Below, one piece after another: positions 1 through 8,598 of a DNA stretch of 64,000 nucleotides. The position numbers were made by a program, and so were the translations under genes. Positions within the stretch are counted from its first letter, which is position 1; each line of letters begins with the position of its first letter. The notes under the pieces are model-generated. The model did not search any database. It had not been told where the DNA came from and worked only from the letters and a program-made list of their open reading frames with translations. The stretch is from positions 1-64,000 of the forward strand of contig JAIKVR010000066.1 in NCBI GenBank assembly GCA_024685545.1, in the 5' to 3' direction. This stretch comes from Eubacteriales bacterium. GTDB lineage: Bacteria; Bacillota; Clostridia; Eubacteriales; Anaerofustaceae.

Positions 1-142
1 TCCCTATATTTGCAGAAAGCAGCCCCGACTGTTCGAAAGCGGCTTTCATGTCCTCATATACGATATTTCTGCTGTCCTCATTGCCTGCGGAGCACGCGGA
101 CAGTATGAGGAAAGCTTCTGCAGCAAGAATAATGATCAGCAT
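1..142 (-). pseudogene. 3' portion of a lipoprotein gene interrupted by the TnpB element; runs off the window edge
   Basis: Minus-strand reading from 142 gives MLIIILAAEAFLILSACSAGNEDSRNIVYEDMKAAFEQSGLLSANIG..., with lipobox LSAC and no stop to the window edge; abuts the right end of the element. Confidence 0.6.
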
Positions 143-330
143 TGAACACTCCCGCCACTTAGAGAAGTGTGGGATTCCTGCTTCAACGCTGCAGCTTGCA
201 TACGGAGACGTATCGCCGTACACAGAGGTCGCCGGCTCCACAGGCGTTATGGATTCGGACAGTTCCTGCCCTATCGTGATGGTATGCTGTATTACATGCC
301 TATGCCGTATCCTTCATGTACTTTCTGAGC
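142..330 (-). ncRNA. Candidate omega-RNA (reRNA) overlapping the tnpB 3' end; 5' boundary uncertain
   Basis: Position downstream of tnpB and terminal hairpin GGAATCCCACACTTCTCTAAGTGGCGGGAGTGTTCAA running into flanking DNA, as known for TnpB-associated omega-RNAs. Confidence 0.5.
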
Positions 331-1427
331 CCTTCTTTAAGGATGTTCATTGCGGCGTTTATGTCGCGGTCGTGCGATGTCCCGCAGACAGGACATACCC
401 AGTGACGGATCTTAAGATCCTTTAACTCACTGTCGGTATTACCGCACACATGGCATGTCTGACTTGAAGGGAACCACCTGTCGACTTTTATCAGTACCTT
501 CCCGCTGTCACTGAGCTTGTACTCAAGGAACTTAAGGAACATCCCGTATCCGTTGTCCAGGGTGGCTTTACCGTTGCCGAATTCCTTTCCCGCCATCGCC
601 TTTATGTCCAGATCCTCCACACAGACTATGTCGTACGAATTGGCTGTCTTCGCTGACTGCTTGTGGCAGAAGTCCTTCCTCTGGTTTGAGATATGCCGGT
701 ATGCCTTCGCTATCTTTATCTTCTGTTTCTCGTAGTTTTTGGACCCCTTCTTCTTATGCCTCAGTCCTCTCTGGCGTTTCGTGAGGATATCCTGCGCTTT
801 TCTGAAGTATTTCGGGGAACCGCAGATATTCCCCTCTGAGTCGGCATAGAACCCGTCGGACTTGTAGTCCAGTCCGATGGCTCTACTGATATCAGGCGTA
901 TAGCTTACAGGGACGTCATCATACCCGAAGCAGCAGGAGATATACACAGTGTGGTCCCTCTCTATCGTAAGGACAGCGTTCTTCAGTCTCCACCCATCAG
1001 GGACATCTCGTACAGGTACGATCCTGACTCGTCCGAGCTTCGGCATGACCAGAAAGCCCTCTTCTATCCGCAGGTTGTTGTTTACACACATAGTGGTATA
1101 TGACCACCTTGATGTATGCTTTGACTTGAACTTGGGGGCTCCCTGTTTCCTGTCAAAGAAGTTCTTAAAGGCATCGTTAAGATGCCTGAGCGACTGCTGG
1201 AGAGCTATGGAATCAGCTTCCCTGAGCCAGGGCAGCTCTTCCTTCAGACCGGTGAGCCATTCGGAAAGTTTGCTGTAGCTGACAGAGACGTGTTCCTCCT
1301 GGTATCTGTCGTTCCTGTATTCAAGGGCTTTGTTATAGACATAGCGGCAGGAACCGACTGTTTTCATGGCGAGTTCAAACTGATCCTCTGTCAGATATGC
1401 TCTGTATCTGAATGCCCTGTTGCCCAT
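300..1427 (-). CDS. tnpB: RNA-guided endonuclease TnpB / OrfB family transposase
   Basis: RuvC motifs GLDYKSDGF, VCVEDLDIKAMAG, SHDRDINAAMNIL; zinc finger CHVCG...CPVCG; start at MGNRAFRYRAYLT. Confidence 0.93.
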   Translation of the reverse strand: MGNRAFRYRAYLTEDQFELAMKTVGSCRYVYNKALEYRNDRYQEEHVSVSYSKLSEWLTGLKEELPWLREADSIALQQSLRHLNDAFKNFFDRKQGAPKFKSKHTSRWSYTTMCVNNNLRIEEGFLVMPKLGRVRIVPVRDVPDGWRLKNAVLTIERDHTVYISCCFGYDDVPVSYTPDISRAIGLDYKSDGFYADSEGNICGSPKYFRKAQDILTKRQRGLRHKKKGSKNYEKQKIKIAKAYRHISNQRKDFCHKQSAKTANSYDIVCVEDLDIKAMAGKEFGNGKATLDNGYGMFLKFLEYKLSDSGKVLIKVDRWFPSSQTCHVCGNTDSELKDLKIRHWVCPVCGTSHDRDINAAMNILKEGLRKYMKDTA

Positions 1428-1580
1428 GGCGATACTCCTCTCTGTGCTGCTATTGTAGCACAGGAAGGAGTATCCTGTAAACATATGTTCGATTTTCTGT
1501 CTTATACAAGACGAGATGGACAGACATAGAAGAACTCAGGCAATGACTATTATAGGCTCTTAGATTCAATACTAAGCTTT

Positions 1581-1604
1581 CGTCAAAATCTTGATGCGAT
1601 TCAT
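1581..1604 (-). pseudogene. 5' fragment of the interrupted lipoprotein gene (MNRIKILT)
   Basis: ATG at 1604 encodes MNRIKILT then reads into element sequence; joins in frame to the fragment at 1-142. Confidence 0.45.
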
Positions 1605-1643
1605 CTCACCGCTTACAGAAGGGGGAGTATTCTCGCTGAATCT

Positions 1644-1676
1644 TGATAAAGAAAGCTCCCGTCCAAGAACGGGAGC
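1644..1676 (-). terminator. Intrinsic terminator
   Basis: Minus strand GCTCCCGTtcttggACGGGAGC followed by TTTCTTT, just after the 1699-2997 CDS. Confidence 0.75.
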
Positions 1677-1698
1677 GGATCCTGTATCTGTTTCTGCC

Positions 1699-2997
1699 TT
1701 ACCGGCTCTTTCCGTAAACGGTGTTCTTTCCGCTGCCTATCTTCTTGATGAGTCCTTTCATGGACATTTTCTTTATCAGTTCTATCGAGGCTGTCTGGGA
1801 CAGGCTCAGCGTCCTTTCAACATCAGACCGCACGATATACTGCTTATCCCTGAAGATATCCATCACTTTCTGTTCCTGCAGCGACATGGAGAATTCCGGT
1901 TCTATCTTTGCCGCAGGCGCAGATGCAGAGACCGGAGATTCCGAAATATCCGGCAGGGTGTAGCGGAAAACATTATCAGTTATGTCAAACAGAGGTTTTG
2001 CCGTGTATCCGTCATAGCTCTCAGATATCCGGGCGATGCCCGTTCCATGAGAATCAGCCAGAGAAAAGCGGCGGAACATCGCAGTCAGGTTCGGGTTGCG
2101 CTGCACGGAAATACCCATCATGATATCATCCTTGCTCATGCCTTCCGCAAGGCCTCCGTAGGAGATAATCTCGAGTCTGTCGGAAAAAACATTGATGAGT
2201 GTGTTTCCTGAGAACGAGTAATCCCTGTGCGTGCATGCATTTGCAAGCGCTTCTTTTACGGCTTCCACCGGGAAGCGTTTACCGTCCGGGTCATTTTCGT
2301 TTATGAATTCATTGACCTGATCCAGCTGCTGAAAAAGGGAACCGCTGAACTGGACCTTTTTGTCTATGAAGCTCTTGCTTTTGCCCCGGTAAAGGGCCGC
2401 CTTGATCAGAACGGGACATTTATCGCTCATCAGAAGGCCCAGATTCGAATAGGTACCGTCGTTGCGCATTATGCGCAGCATAGTAAGCTCGTCGCGGCTG
2501 ATACCGAGGCTGATGGTCTTCAGACGTTTCCTAAGATCATCGAAAGTCATGTTCTGATCCATGCAGCGCGTCGTCTCCCAGCTGCCCTGCGATGATTCCT
2601 CGATCAGGCGCAGTATCTCAGCTCTTCCTGCCGGAACGGTATAGATATCGTGTCTGAGGAAGACTCCCTCAGGGTTCATTCCGCTGCCCTTCAGATAGTA
2701 TGGCGTGGAAGCACCTCTCGGTATCCTTACGGCCATAACTATTTTCCCGCCGTTTTCAGTCTCATCCAATACTTCGTATCTGACAAGACCGCTGATATCA
2801 GGAATGATCTTTTCTCTGATCAGTGAGAGCGCTTCCTGTCCGGTCTGTTCCGGATCACGGACGCCGTTGACCTCCCACATGCCGCTTACTCCGAGGTACA
2901 CCGTTCCCCCGTCGGTATTTGCAAACGCGCACACCGTCGGTATGAAACGCTCGTCGAGCCTTTCCATCAGAGCAACACTGATTCCTTCGTATTCCAT
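1699..2997 (-). CDS. ATP-binding / AlbA_2 (Schlafen-like, 'divergent AAA-4') domain transcriptional regulator
   Basis: N-terminal FIPTVCAFANTDGGTVYLGV motif, RNPNLTAMFRRF and HGTGIARI GHKL-like C-terminal motifs typical of COG2865. Confidence 0.75.
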   Translation of the reverse strand: MEYEGISVALMERLDERFIPTVCAFANTDGGTVYLGVSGMWEVNGVRDPEQTGQEALSLIREKIIPDISGLVRYEVLDETENGGKIVMAVRIPRGASTPYYLKGSGMNPEGVFLRHDIYTVPAGRAEILRLIEESSQGSWETTRCMDQNMTFDDLRKRLKTISLGISRDELTMLRIMRNDGTYSNLGLLMSDKCPVLIKAALYRGKSKSFIDKKVQFSGSLFQQLDQVNEFINENDPDGKRFPVEAVKEALANACTHRDYSFSGNTLINVFSDRLEIISYGGLAEGMSKDDIMMGISVQRNPNLTAMFRRFSLADSHGTGIARISESYDGYTAKPLFDITDNVFRYTLPDISESPVSASAPAAKIEPEFSMSLQEQKVMDIFRDKQYIVRSDVERTLSLSQTASIELIKKMSMKGLIKKIGSGKNTVYGKSR

Positions 2998-3403
2998 AGT
3001 CACCCGCAAATTAGTAATATACTTTATGCCTTAGTCAGGATAATGCCAACACAAAATCGTCCGAGTCTCGGGCTAGGGAAAGGCAAACACGGACGGGATA
3101 CGGGATCAGATCCGCTCGACCGCCTTCCGAATCAAGCCCATTAACCATTAAATTATAACAGTCGGAACTCACGTTTTCAAGCCGATGGAAATACCGATAC
3201 GCGCGCGTTATAACCGGAGGCGGCAGTTATCTCCCATTGTATCGCCCAATTTCTGTATAGAACATTATTAGAATATTATTAAGCATTCTCTATTCAATAT
3301 TCCCCAAATTCCCATCGAACCTTTTTCTTTTGGAAATTCCATGCCGCAAGATATACAATACAATCATAGACATAGATCATATGATACTTCAGCGGAGGAC
3401 GAT

Positions 3404-4369
3404 ATGGGAAAAGAAAAACTGGCCGTGCTCACAAGCGGCGGCGATTCTCCGGGTATGAATGCGGCAATAAGAGCCGTAGTACGCACGTCTGTTGCCATGG
3501 GTATAGATATCTACGGCATCGATCACGGATACAGAGGGATATATGAAAATGAAATACACCGGATGGACCGCTATTCAGTTGCGGACATAATACAACGCGG
3601 AGGCACGATACTCTATACTGACCGCTGCGACCGCATGATGGACGAAGACGGACCTGCTGAGGCTGCTGAGCTATTAAATCAGAACGGGATCACGGGTCTC
3701 ATAATCATAGGAGGCGACGGTACGTTCAAAGGCGGCCTGGCTTTAAAGAAATGCGGGATAAGGATTGCAGCTGTGCCGGGCACGATAGATAACGACATCG
3801 CATGTACGGACCGTACCATAGGCTTCGACACGGCAGTGAATACGGCGCTAGACGCCATCAGCCGCATCAGAGACACATCAAGCTCTCACAACAGGGTCAA
3901 CCTTGTCCAAGTCATGGGCCGCAACTGCGGCAACCTCGCTCTGTATGCGGGACTTGCAGGAGGAGCCGAAGCGATCTGCGTGCCCGAGATCCCATACGAC
4001 GCTGACGAGATCGCTCACAGGGTCATCATAGGCAAGAACAAGGGCAAGCTCCACTGTATCATCGTCTTTGCAGAAGGAGCGGGCGACATGAACATGCTCA
4101 ACTATGAGCTTCAGAAAAAAACCGGCATCGAGGTGCGCTCCACAGTACTCGGATATACCCAGAGGGGAGGCAGCCCCACCGCCAGCGACAGGATACTCGC
4201 CAGCTATATGGGTAGCATGGCAGTGCGCCTGCTCGCGGAAGGGGACTCCGGCAAGGCCGTCTGCCTGGACGGAAGGGAGTATACGGCTGTGCCCCTTGAG
4301 GAAGCGACCAATATGTCACGCATATTAGCCAGTGATTACTACGAACTGGCACGCACACTGTCAGTATAA
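3404..4369 (+). CDS. pfkA: ATP-dependent 6-phosphofructokinase
   Basis: LTSGGDSPGMNAAIRAVVR, IGGDGTFKGG, PGTIDNDI and GYTQRGGSPTASDR motifs; start at MGKEKLAVL. Confidence 0.93.
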   Translation: MGKEKLAVLTSGGDSPGMNAAIRAVVRTSVAMGIDIYGIDHGYRGIYENEIHRMDRYSVADIIQRGGTILYTDRCDRMMDEDGPAEAAELLNQNGITGLIIIGGDGTFKGGLALKKCGIRIAAVPGTIDNDIACTDRTIGFDTAVNTALDAISRIRDTSSSHNRVNLVQVMGRNCGNLALYAGLAGGAEAICVPEIPYDADEIAHRVIIGKNKGKLHCIIVFAEGAGDMNMLNYELQKKTGIEVRSTVLGYTQRGGSPTASDRILASYMGSMAVRLLAEGDSGKAVCLDGREYTAVPLEEATNMSRILASDYYELARTLSV

Positions 4370-4380
4370 ATAAAAATATG

Positions 4381-4414
4381 AATAAGCCTGAGGATCTTAC
4401 CTCTCAGGCTTATT
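4381..4414. terminator. Bidirectional terminator between convergent genes
   Basis: Perfect 12-bp stem AATAAGCCTGAG...CTCAGGCTTATT with T-rich flanks. Confidence 0.75.
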
Positions 4415-5278
4415 ATTTTCCATTATTCTCACTATGGCAGGATGCTCCAGTATAGTCAGTTTTTCCGGCAGGATGTAGCGGTCATCAGCATCAAGTCTCC
4501 CCAGAGGGATATTCTTCACGGTACCGTGAAAATCACTTCCTCCGCTGATAAACAGGTTCTCTCTTTCGGCCGTTTTCAGAAGAATTTCTCGCTTTGCGGC
4601 ATCATAGCGGGAATAAAAGCATTCCATACCGTCAATGCCGCAGGCCATGAGGTATTTTAGCCTTGAAGTGAACCGCTCCTCCGTCAGAGGTGTTTCTCCT
4701 TCTCCTCCCAGAGGATGAGCCCAAACCGCGGCACCTCCGGCTCGATGGATGTATTCCACAGCTTCCCGGGAAGAGATTCTGAGCCCCTCCACACGGCATT
4801 TATTGATATACTCGGTGATAGCCTCGCTGATAGTCGCGGCCAGACCTCTGTCAATCAGCACCTGCGCCAAGTGCGGTTTTGCCGGACTGTTGCGTGAAAA
4901 GATATAACCGACCTCATCCTCTGTGAGCTTTATTCCAAAATTGTCCTCCAGCCCCTTGATCCGAACTTTCATCTTCTCGATCCTCATGGACGCGATCTTT
5001 CCGATCAGCTCAGCAATAGCCGGGCTTTCTTCATCGAAAGCATAACCCAAAATATGGCATTCTCCCTTTTCGGCCAGCGTAGTGATCTCGATGCCGGGAA
5101 TAAATGCAACCTCCGCTGGAACAAAGGATCTCATCTCATTCAGGGCGGCAATGGTATCATGGTCTGCAATGGAAAAAACATCGATCCCGGCTTCGGTCAG
5201 AAGCTCCATTATCCGGGAAGGGGTTTCACTGCCATCGGAAAACGAGGAATGAATATGAAGATCGACTCTATTGCACAT
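4397..5278 (-). CDS. PHP domain-containing phosphoesterase
   Basis: DLHIHSSFSDGSETP, SIADHDTIAAL, GSDFHG metal-binding motifs. Confidence 0.88.
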   Translation of the reverse strand: MCNRVDLHIHSSFSDGSETPSRIMELLTEAGIDVFSIADHDTIAALNEMRSFVPAEVAFIPGIEITTLAEKGECHILGYAFDEESPAIAELIGKIASMRIEKMKVRIKGLEDNFGIKLTEDEVGYIFSRNSPAKPHLAQVLIDRGLAATISEAITEYINKCRVEGLRISSREAVEYIHRAGGAAVWAHPLGGEGETPLTEERFTSRLKYLMACGIDGMECFYSRYDAAKREILLKTAERENLFISGGSDFHGTVKNIPLGRLDADDRYILPEKLTILEHPAIVRIMENNKPER

Positions 5279-5472
5279 TGACAGCCTCTACTATTACTCT
5301 ATGACGTTAATATAGCACACTCCTATCCTGCTAAATAACCCAGACTGACACTGAAATAATTTTAATAATATTCGTTTCTTTCAATATTGCATCATGGCTC
5401 TATGCGGTATATAATTGAATTGAAGTAAATACATTCGATAATATAGCGGCTTTCGCCGCTGGAAAGGAAAAC

Positions 5473-6537
5473 ATGAACAGAAAAATACCGTTTTCAGAAG
5501 AAGAGCTGCGAGTTGTGGAAATCGGGCCTGGCTTTTTAGGTTCCCCGGGCAATCCTGTCTACAACACACCGGTCACACCGAAGGAAAATGTGTTGGCCAT
5601 GTTCTGGGAGAAAGACCCCTTTTGGCTGAGCATGCCTGGAGAAATGGGCTATTTTGCCGCACCCTTCTATAACGATTATTTAGGACGAGGAGGGCCGGAC
5701 GGCACCGTCGATGCGTTCGGCATAGAATGGGAATGGGTTCCCTCTGCCGGAGGATCGATCGTGCATCCGGGAGACCCTCTCATAAAGGATGCCAATGAAA
5801 TAAAGGACAAGATCCATTTCCCCGATCTGGACCAGATCGACTGGGAAGCTGAGGTGGAACAGGCCAGCAAACCGGACCTTCGTTTTTCACCGCAGATGAC
5901 GCTCATCAACGGTTTCTGGTTTGAGCGCCTCATTTCCTTCATGGACTTTGCCGGTGCTGCTGCAGCTCTCGTCGATGAGGACCAGCAGGATGCAGTCAAG
6001 GCTTTTTTCAGGGAATCAACTGAATTTGCATGCAGGCTGATCGACAAGCTCATCTATTACTTCCCGTTCCTTGACGGCTTTAACATCCATGACGACTGGG
6101 GAGCCCAGAAGAACCCATTCTTCTCTATGGAAATTGCCAATGAGTTTTTCGTTCCGCATATGAGGGATCTGACCGATCATATCCATTCCAAGGGCAGGTA
6201 TGCGACCTTGCACTCATGCGGCAACAACGAAAAGCGTATCCAATGCTTTATAGACGGAGGTTTCGACCAATGGGATCCACAGCCCATGAATGATACCCAA
6301 GCCCTTTATGAAGCATACGGCGATAAGATCATCATCTCAGTCATCCCAGATCAGTTTGATCCGGAGACCACAAGCGAGGAAGAGCAGAGGGAACGCGCCA
6401 GAGCACATGTGGACAGATTCTGCAGGCCAGGGAAAGTCTCCGTTCTCGGCTTTTACTCTGCATCCTTGCTTACACCTGCATTCAAGGAGGAAGTATATAC
6501 ATATTCAAGGAAGAAGTTTGCGGGGCAGCTGCAGTGA
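5473..6537 (+). CDS. Uroporphyrinogen decarboxylase-family (MtaA/MtbA-like) methyltransferase
   Basis: URO-D-like fold with ATLHSCGNN zinc-binding motif and DQWDPQPMND; similar to corrinoid methyltransferase relatives. Confidence 0.7.
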   Translation: MNRKIPFSEEELRVVEIGPGFLGSPGNPVYNTPVTPKENVLAMFWEKDPFWLSMPGEMGYFAAPFYNDYLGRGGPDGTVDAFGIEWEWVPSAGGSIVHPGDPLIKDANEIKDKIHFPDLDQIDWEAEVEQASKPDLRFSPQMTLINGFWFERLISFMDFAGAAAALVDEDQQDAVKAFFRESTEFACRLIDKLIYYFPFLDGFNIHDDWGAQKNPFFSMEIANEFFVPHMRDLTDHIHSKGRYATLHSCGNNEKRIQCFIDGGFDQWDPQPMNDTQALYEAYGDKIIISVIPDQFDPETTSEEEQRERARAHVDRFCRPGKVSVLGFYSASLLTPAFKEEVYTYSRKKFAGQLQ

Positions 6538-6610
6538 TTAACAGCTGAGTATTTTCTTCCACCGCTGCATGAAAGATTAATTGACTGGTGGAGAATGCCC
6601 CCATAGTCGG

Positions 6611-6655
6611 AGAAGGGACTGCTGCGTTCATCATGAAGCAGTCCCTTCATTATTA
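6611..6655 (+). terminator. Intrinsic terminator
   Basis: GAAGGGACTGCTgcgttcatcatgaAGCAGTCCCTTC followed by a T-rich tract. Confidence 0.6.
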
Positions 6656-6861
6656 ATATTAATGATTAATGTTTTTATTTCCGCAGAAGACCGCTCCTGA
6701 ATAATAACCAGGGTGTTCCGTGATGACTCGGCTGCGTCTGCTTAGATTAATTGTCAATGTATCAGTCCTTGAGATCTAAGATTTATCGAGGCGGCTGTCT
6801 GGACAGTATAAACAGGTATCCGCAAAGAGGCGATGACGATTTAATTTGCAAAGTGTTATGG

Positions 6862-7362
6862 CTAAAGCTTTTTTTGCAGCAGCCACCAAGCTGTATCATC
6901 ATATTGAGGGGACATGTTTTCATCCATCGCACATGGATCGTAATGGCAATCCTTGATTTTTGTATCGAACCCAAACCGCTGATATAGTCTTATATTTTGC
7001 GGTTCATTGCTTTCAACACCTATGGTTGCATAACGGAATCCTGCCTTTTTCAGTTCCGAAAGGACCGCAGCCATCAGCCGGCTTCCGTTCCCCTGCCCGC
7101 GGTATTCCTTCTTCACCCGGAATGCACACAGATAAGCAGTGTTTATTCCATCTGCGAAATCCTTGTCTTCAAGATCCAAAAAAGCATACAATTCGCCGAT
7201 AAGTTCTCCGTTATTGTCCAAAGTCCAGAAAATTGCATTGCCGGAAGCGATATTATCGCAAAAAAATCTGGCTGTGGGGGATGCTGAATCGACATCTTTA
7301 TATCCCCACAGCTTAAGCATCTCTTCACCTGTTGCTTTTCTTATCAGCATTTCTATATCCAT
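6862..7362 (-). CDS. GNAT family N-acetyltransferase
   Basis: FRVKKEYRGQGNGSRLMAAVL acetyl-CoA binding motif and YQRFGF. Confidence 0.85.
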   Translation of the reverse strand: MDIEMLIRKATGEEMLKLWGYKDVDSASPTARFFCDNIASGNAIFWTLDNNGELIGELYAFLDLEDKDFADGINTAYLCAFRVKKEYRGQGNGSRLMAAVLSELKKAGFRYATIGVESNEPQNIRLYQRFGFDTKIKDCHYDPCAMDENMSPQYDDTAWWLLQKKL

Positions 7363-7402
7363 ATTCAGCTACGGTATTTACGCGTTGCTTTCCGGCAGCA
7401 TA

Positions 7403-8206
7403 TTATACGATCTGATCGTATATTCTCCGTACTCTCTCGACTCCAGTGCACTTGAAGTCATCGTTGAAGGTGAATACGGCACCGTTTAACTGTACAGGAC
7501 CCTTCGCCGGCTCATGTCGTCCTTTTCTTTTCGTTAGGAAACCCTTGATGATGATATCTCTGTCGACCCCGATGACTCCATCAAGCGGCCCGCACATTCC
7601 GATGTCGGTGATGTAGCCTTCCCCGCCGGGCAGGACCCTTTCGTCTGCGGTCTGAACATGAGTATGCGTGCCCCAGACCGCAGCCGCTCTGCCGTCCGCA
7701 TAATAGCCGAATGCGATCTTTTCACTTGTAGCTTCAGCGTGAAAATCCACGCATATGATGTCGCTGACAGCGCGAGCCTCCTGATAGATTCTGTCAAAAG
7801 CCTTAAAAGGATTGTCCAGATCATCCATAAAGGTGGTACCTGAAATATTCAATACAGAAACACGGACACCCTTAACACGGTAAGTTCCCCAACCGTTTCC
7901 AGGGCAGGGCGAAGGATAGTTCTCAGGGCGCAGCAGTCTGTCGGATTCCTGAAGGATGTTGTTGACATCCCTCTGATTGAATATATGATTGCCCGAAGTG
8001 AAGACTTCAATCGTCCCCAGTGAAAGCAGTTCCTTTGCATTTGCTGTTGTGACACCGTTGCCCCCAGAGGCGTTCTCAATATTAGCGATCACCATGTCCG
8101 CCCCGTACTCTTTTTTAAGCTCTCCACTGTATCGTGCGATCGCAGCTCTGCCGCTTCTTCCGAATATATCCCCTAAAGCCATTATCCTGAACATTTTTTT
8201 CTCCAA
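7403..8206 (-). CDS. YmdB/TIGR00282-family metallophosphoesterase
   Basis: ALGDIFGRSGR, NIENASGGNGVT, TSGNHIF, DFHAEATSEK, GTHTHVQTAD motifs. Confidence 0.9.
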   Translation of the reverse strand: MEKKMFRIMALGDIFGRSGRAAIARYSGELKKEYGADMVIANIENASGGNGVTTANAKELLSLGTIEVFTSGNHIFNQRDVNNILQESDRLLRPENYPSPCPGNGWGTYRVKGVRVSVLNISGTTFMDDLDNPFKAFDRIYQEARAVSDIICVDFHAEATSEKIAFGYYADGRAAAVWGTHTHVQTADERVLPGGEGYITDIGMCGPLDGVIGVDRDIIIKGFLTKRKGRHEPAKGPVQLNGAVFTFNDDFKCTGVERVRRIYDQIV

Positions 8207-8336
8207 TGGTTATCTACAGATAGAGTATAAACCATAGACACGTCGTTTTCCGTATTGAAACGTTATGGATTCCGATATATTTCATCTGTTCTCATATATA
8301 AGCAAATCCGTGCTTTTTCGGAGCTTATCATATTTT

Positions 8337-8373
8337 GATGCATAAAAATACATAAATTATGAATTTTTACTTG
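8337..8373. promoter_or_regulatory. Candidate ARG boxes 1 and 2 (ArgR/AhrC operators)
   Basis: TGCATAAAAATACA (8339-8352) matches TGMATAWWWATKCA at 13/14; weaker second copy TGAATTTTTACTTG (8360-8373) touching the -35. Confidence 0.65.
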
Positions 8374-8399
8374 ACATGTCGATGGAGAGGCAGTATATT
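8371..8399 (+). promoter_or_regulatory. Sigma-70-type promoter of the arginine-linked operon
   Basis: TTGACA, 17-nt spacer, TATATT. Confidence 0.75.
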
Positions 8400-8441
8400 T
8401 AAAAAAATCACTGCGCGGTTTCCCGTTTGAATGCGGATAAT

Positions 8442-8459
8442 TATGAATAAATATGTAAT
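8442..8459. promoter_or_regulatory. Candidate ARG box 3, downstream of the promoter
   Basis: TATGAATAAATATGTAAT; core TGAATAAATATGTA matches the ARG-box core at 13/14. Confidence 0.65.
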
Positions 8460-8598
8460 ACGATCCGCGCCTTCCAATCCTTTCTGCCTGAATACGTCAG
8501 CTCAGCGCAAGAGGATAACACCACATCAGTAAAGGAGACTTATCTGTTCAGACTGCGGGAAAGCATTTCGCGGCAAAGGGACACTTTGGGAAACTAAG

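Larger units (their letters stand above)
142..1580 (-). mobile_element. IS200/IS605-family (IS1341-like, tnpB-only) insertion element; ends approximate
   Basis: Intact tnpB; 3' end has the hairpin-plus-TTCAA right-end architecture (CCCACACTTctctAAGTGGCGGGAGTGTTCAA); host lipoprotein gene interrupted; no tnpA adjacent. Confidence 0.65.

Noticed and set aside
1591-2211. 206-aa plus-strand ORF
   Set aside because: Antisense to the AlbA_2-domain gene, no recognisable domain; the terminator and RBS evidence supports the minus-strand gene.
5473-6537. Calling the URO-D-family gene hemE
   Set aside because: Sequence resembles corrinoid methyltransferase-like members rather than heme-pathway uroporphyrinogen decarboxylase; no heme genes nearby.
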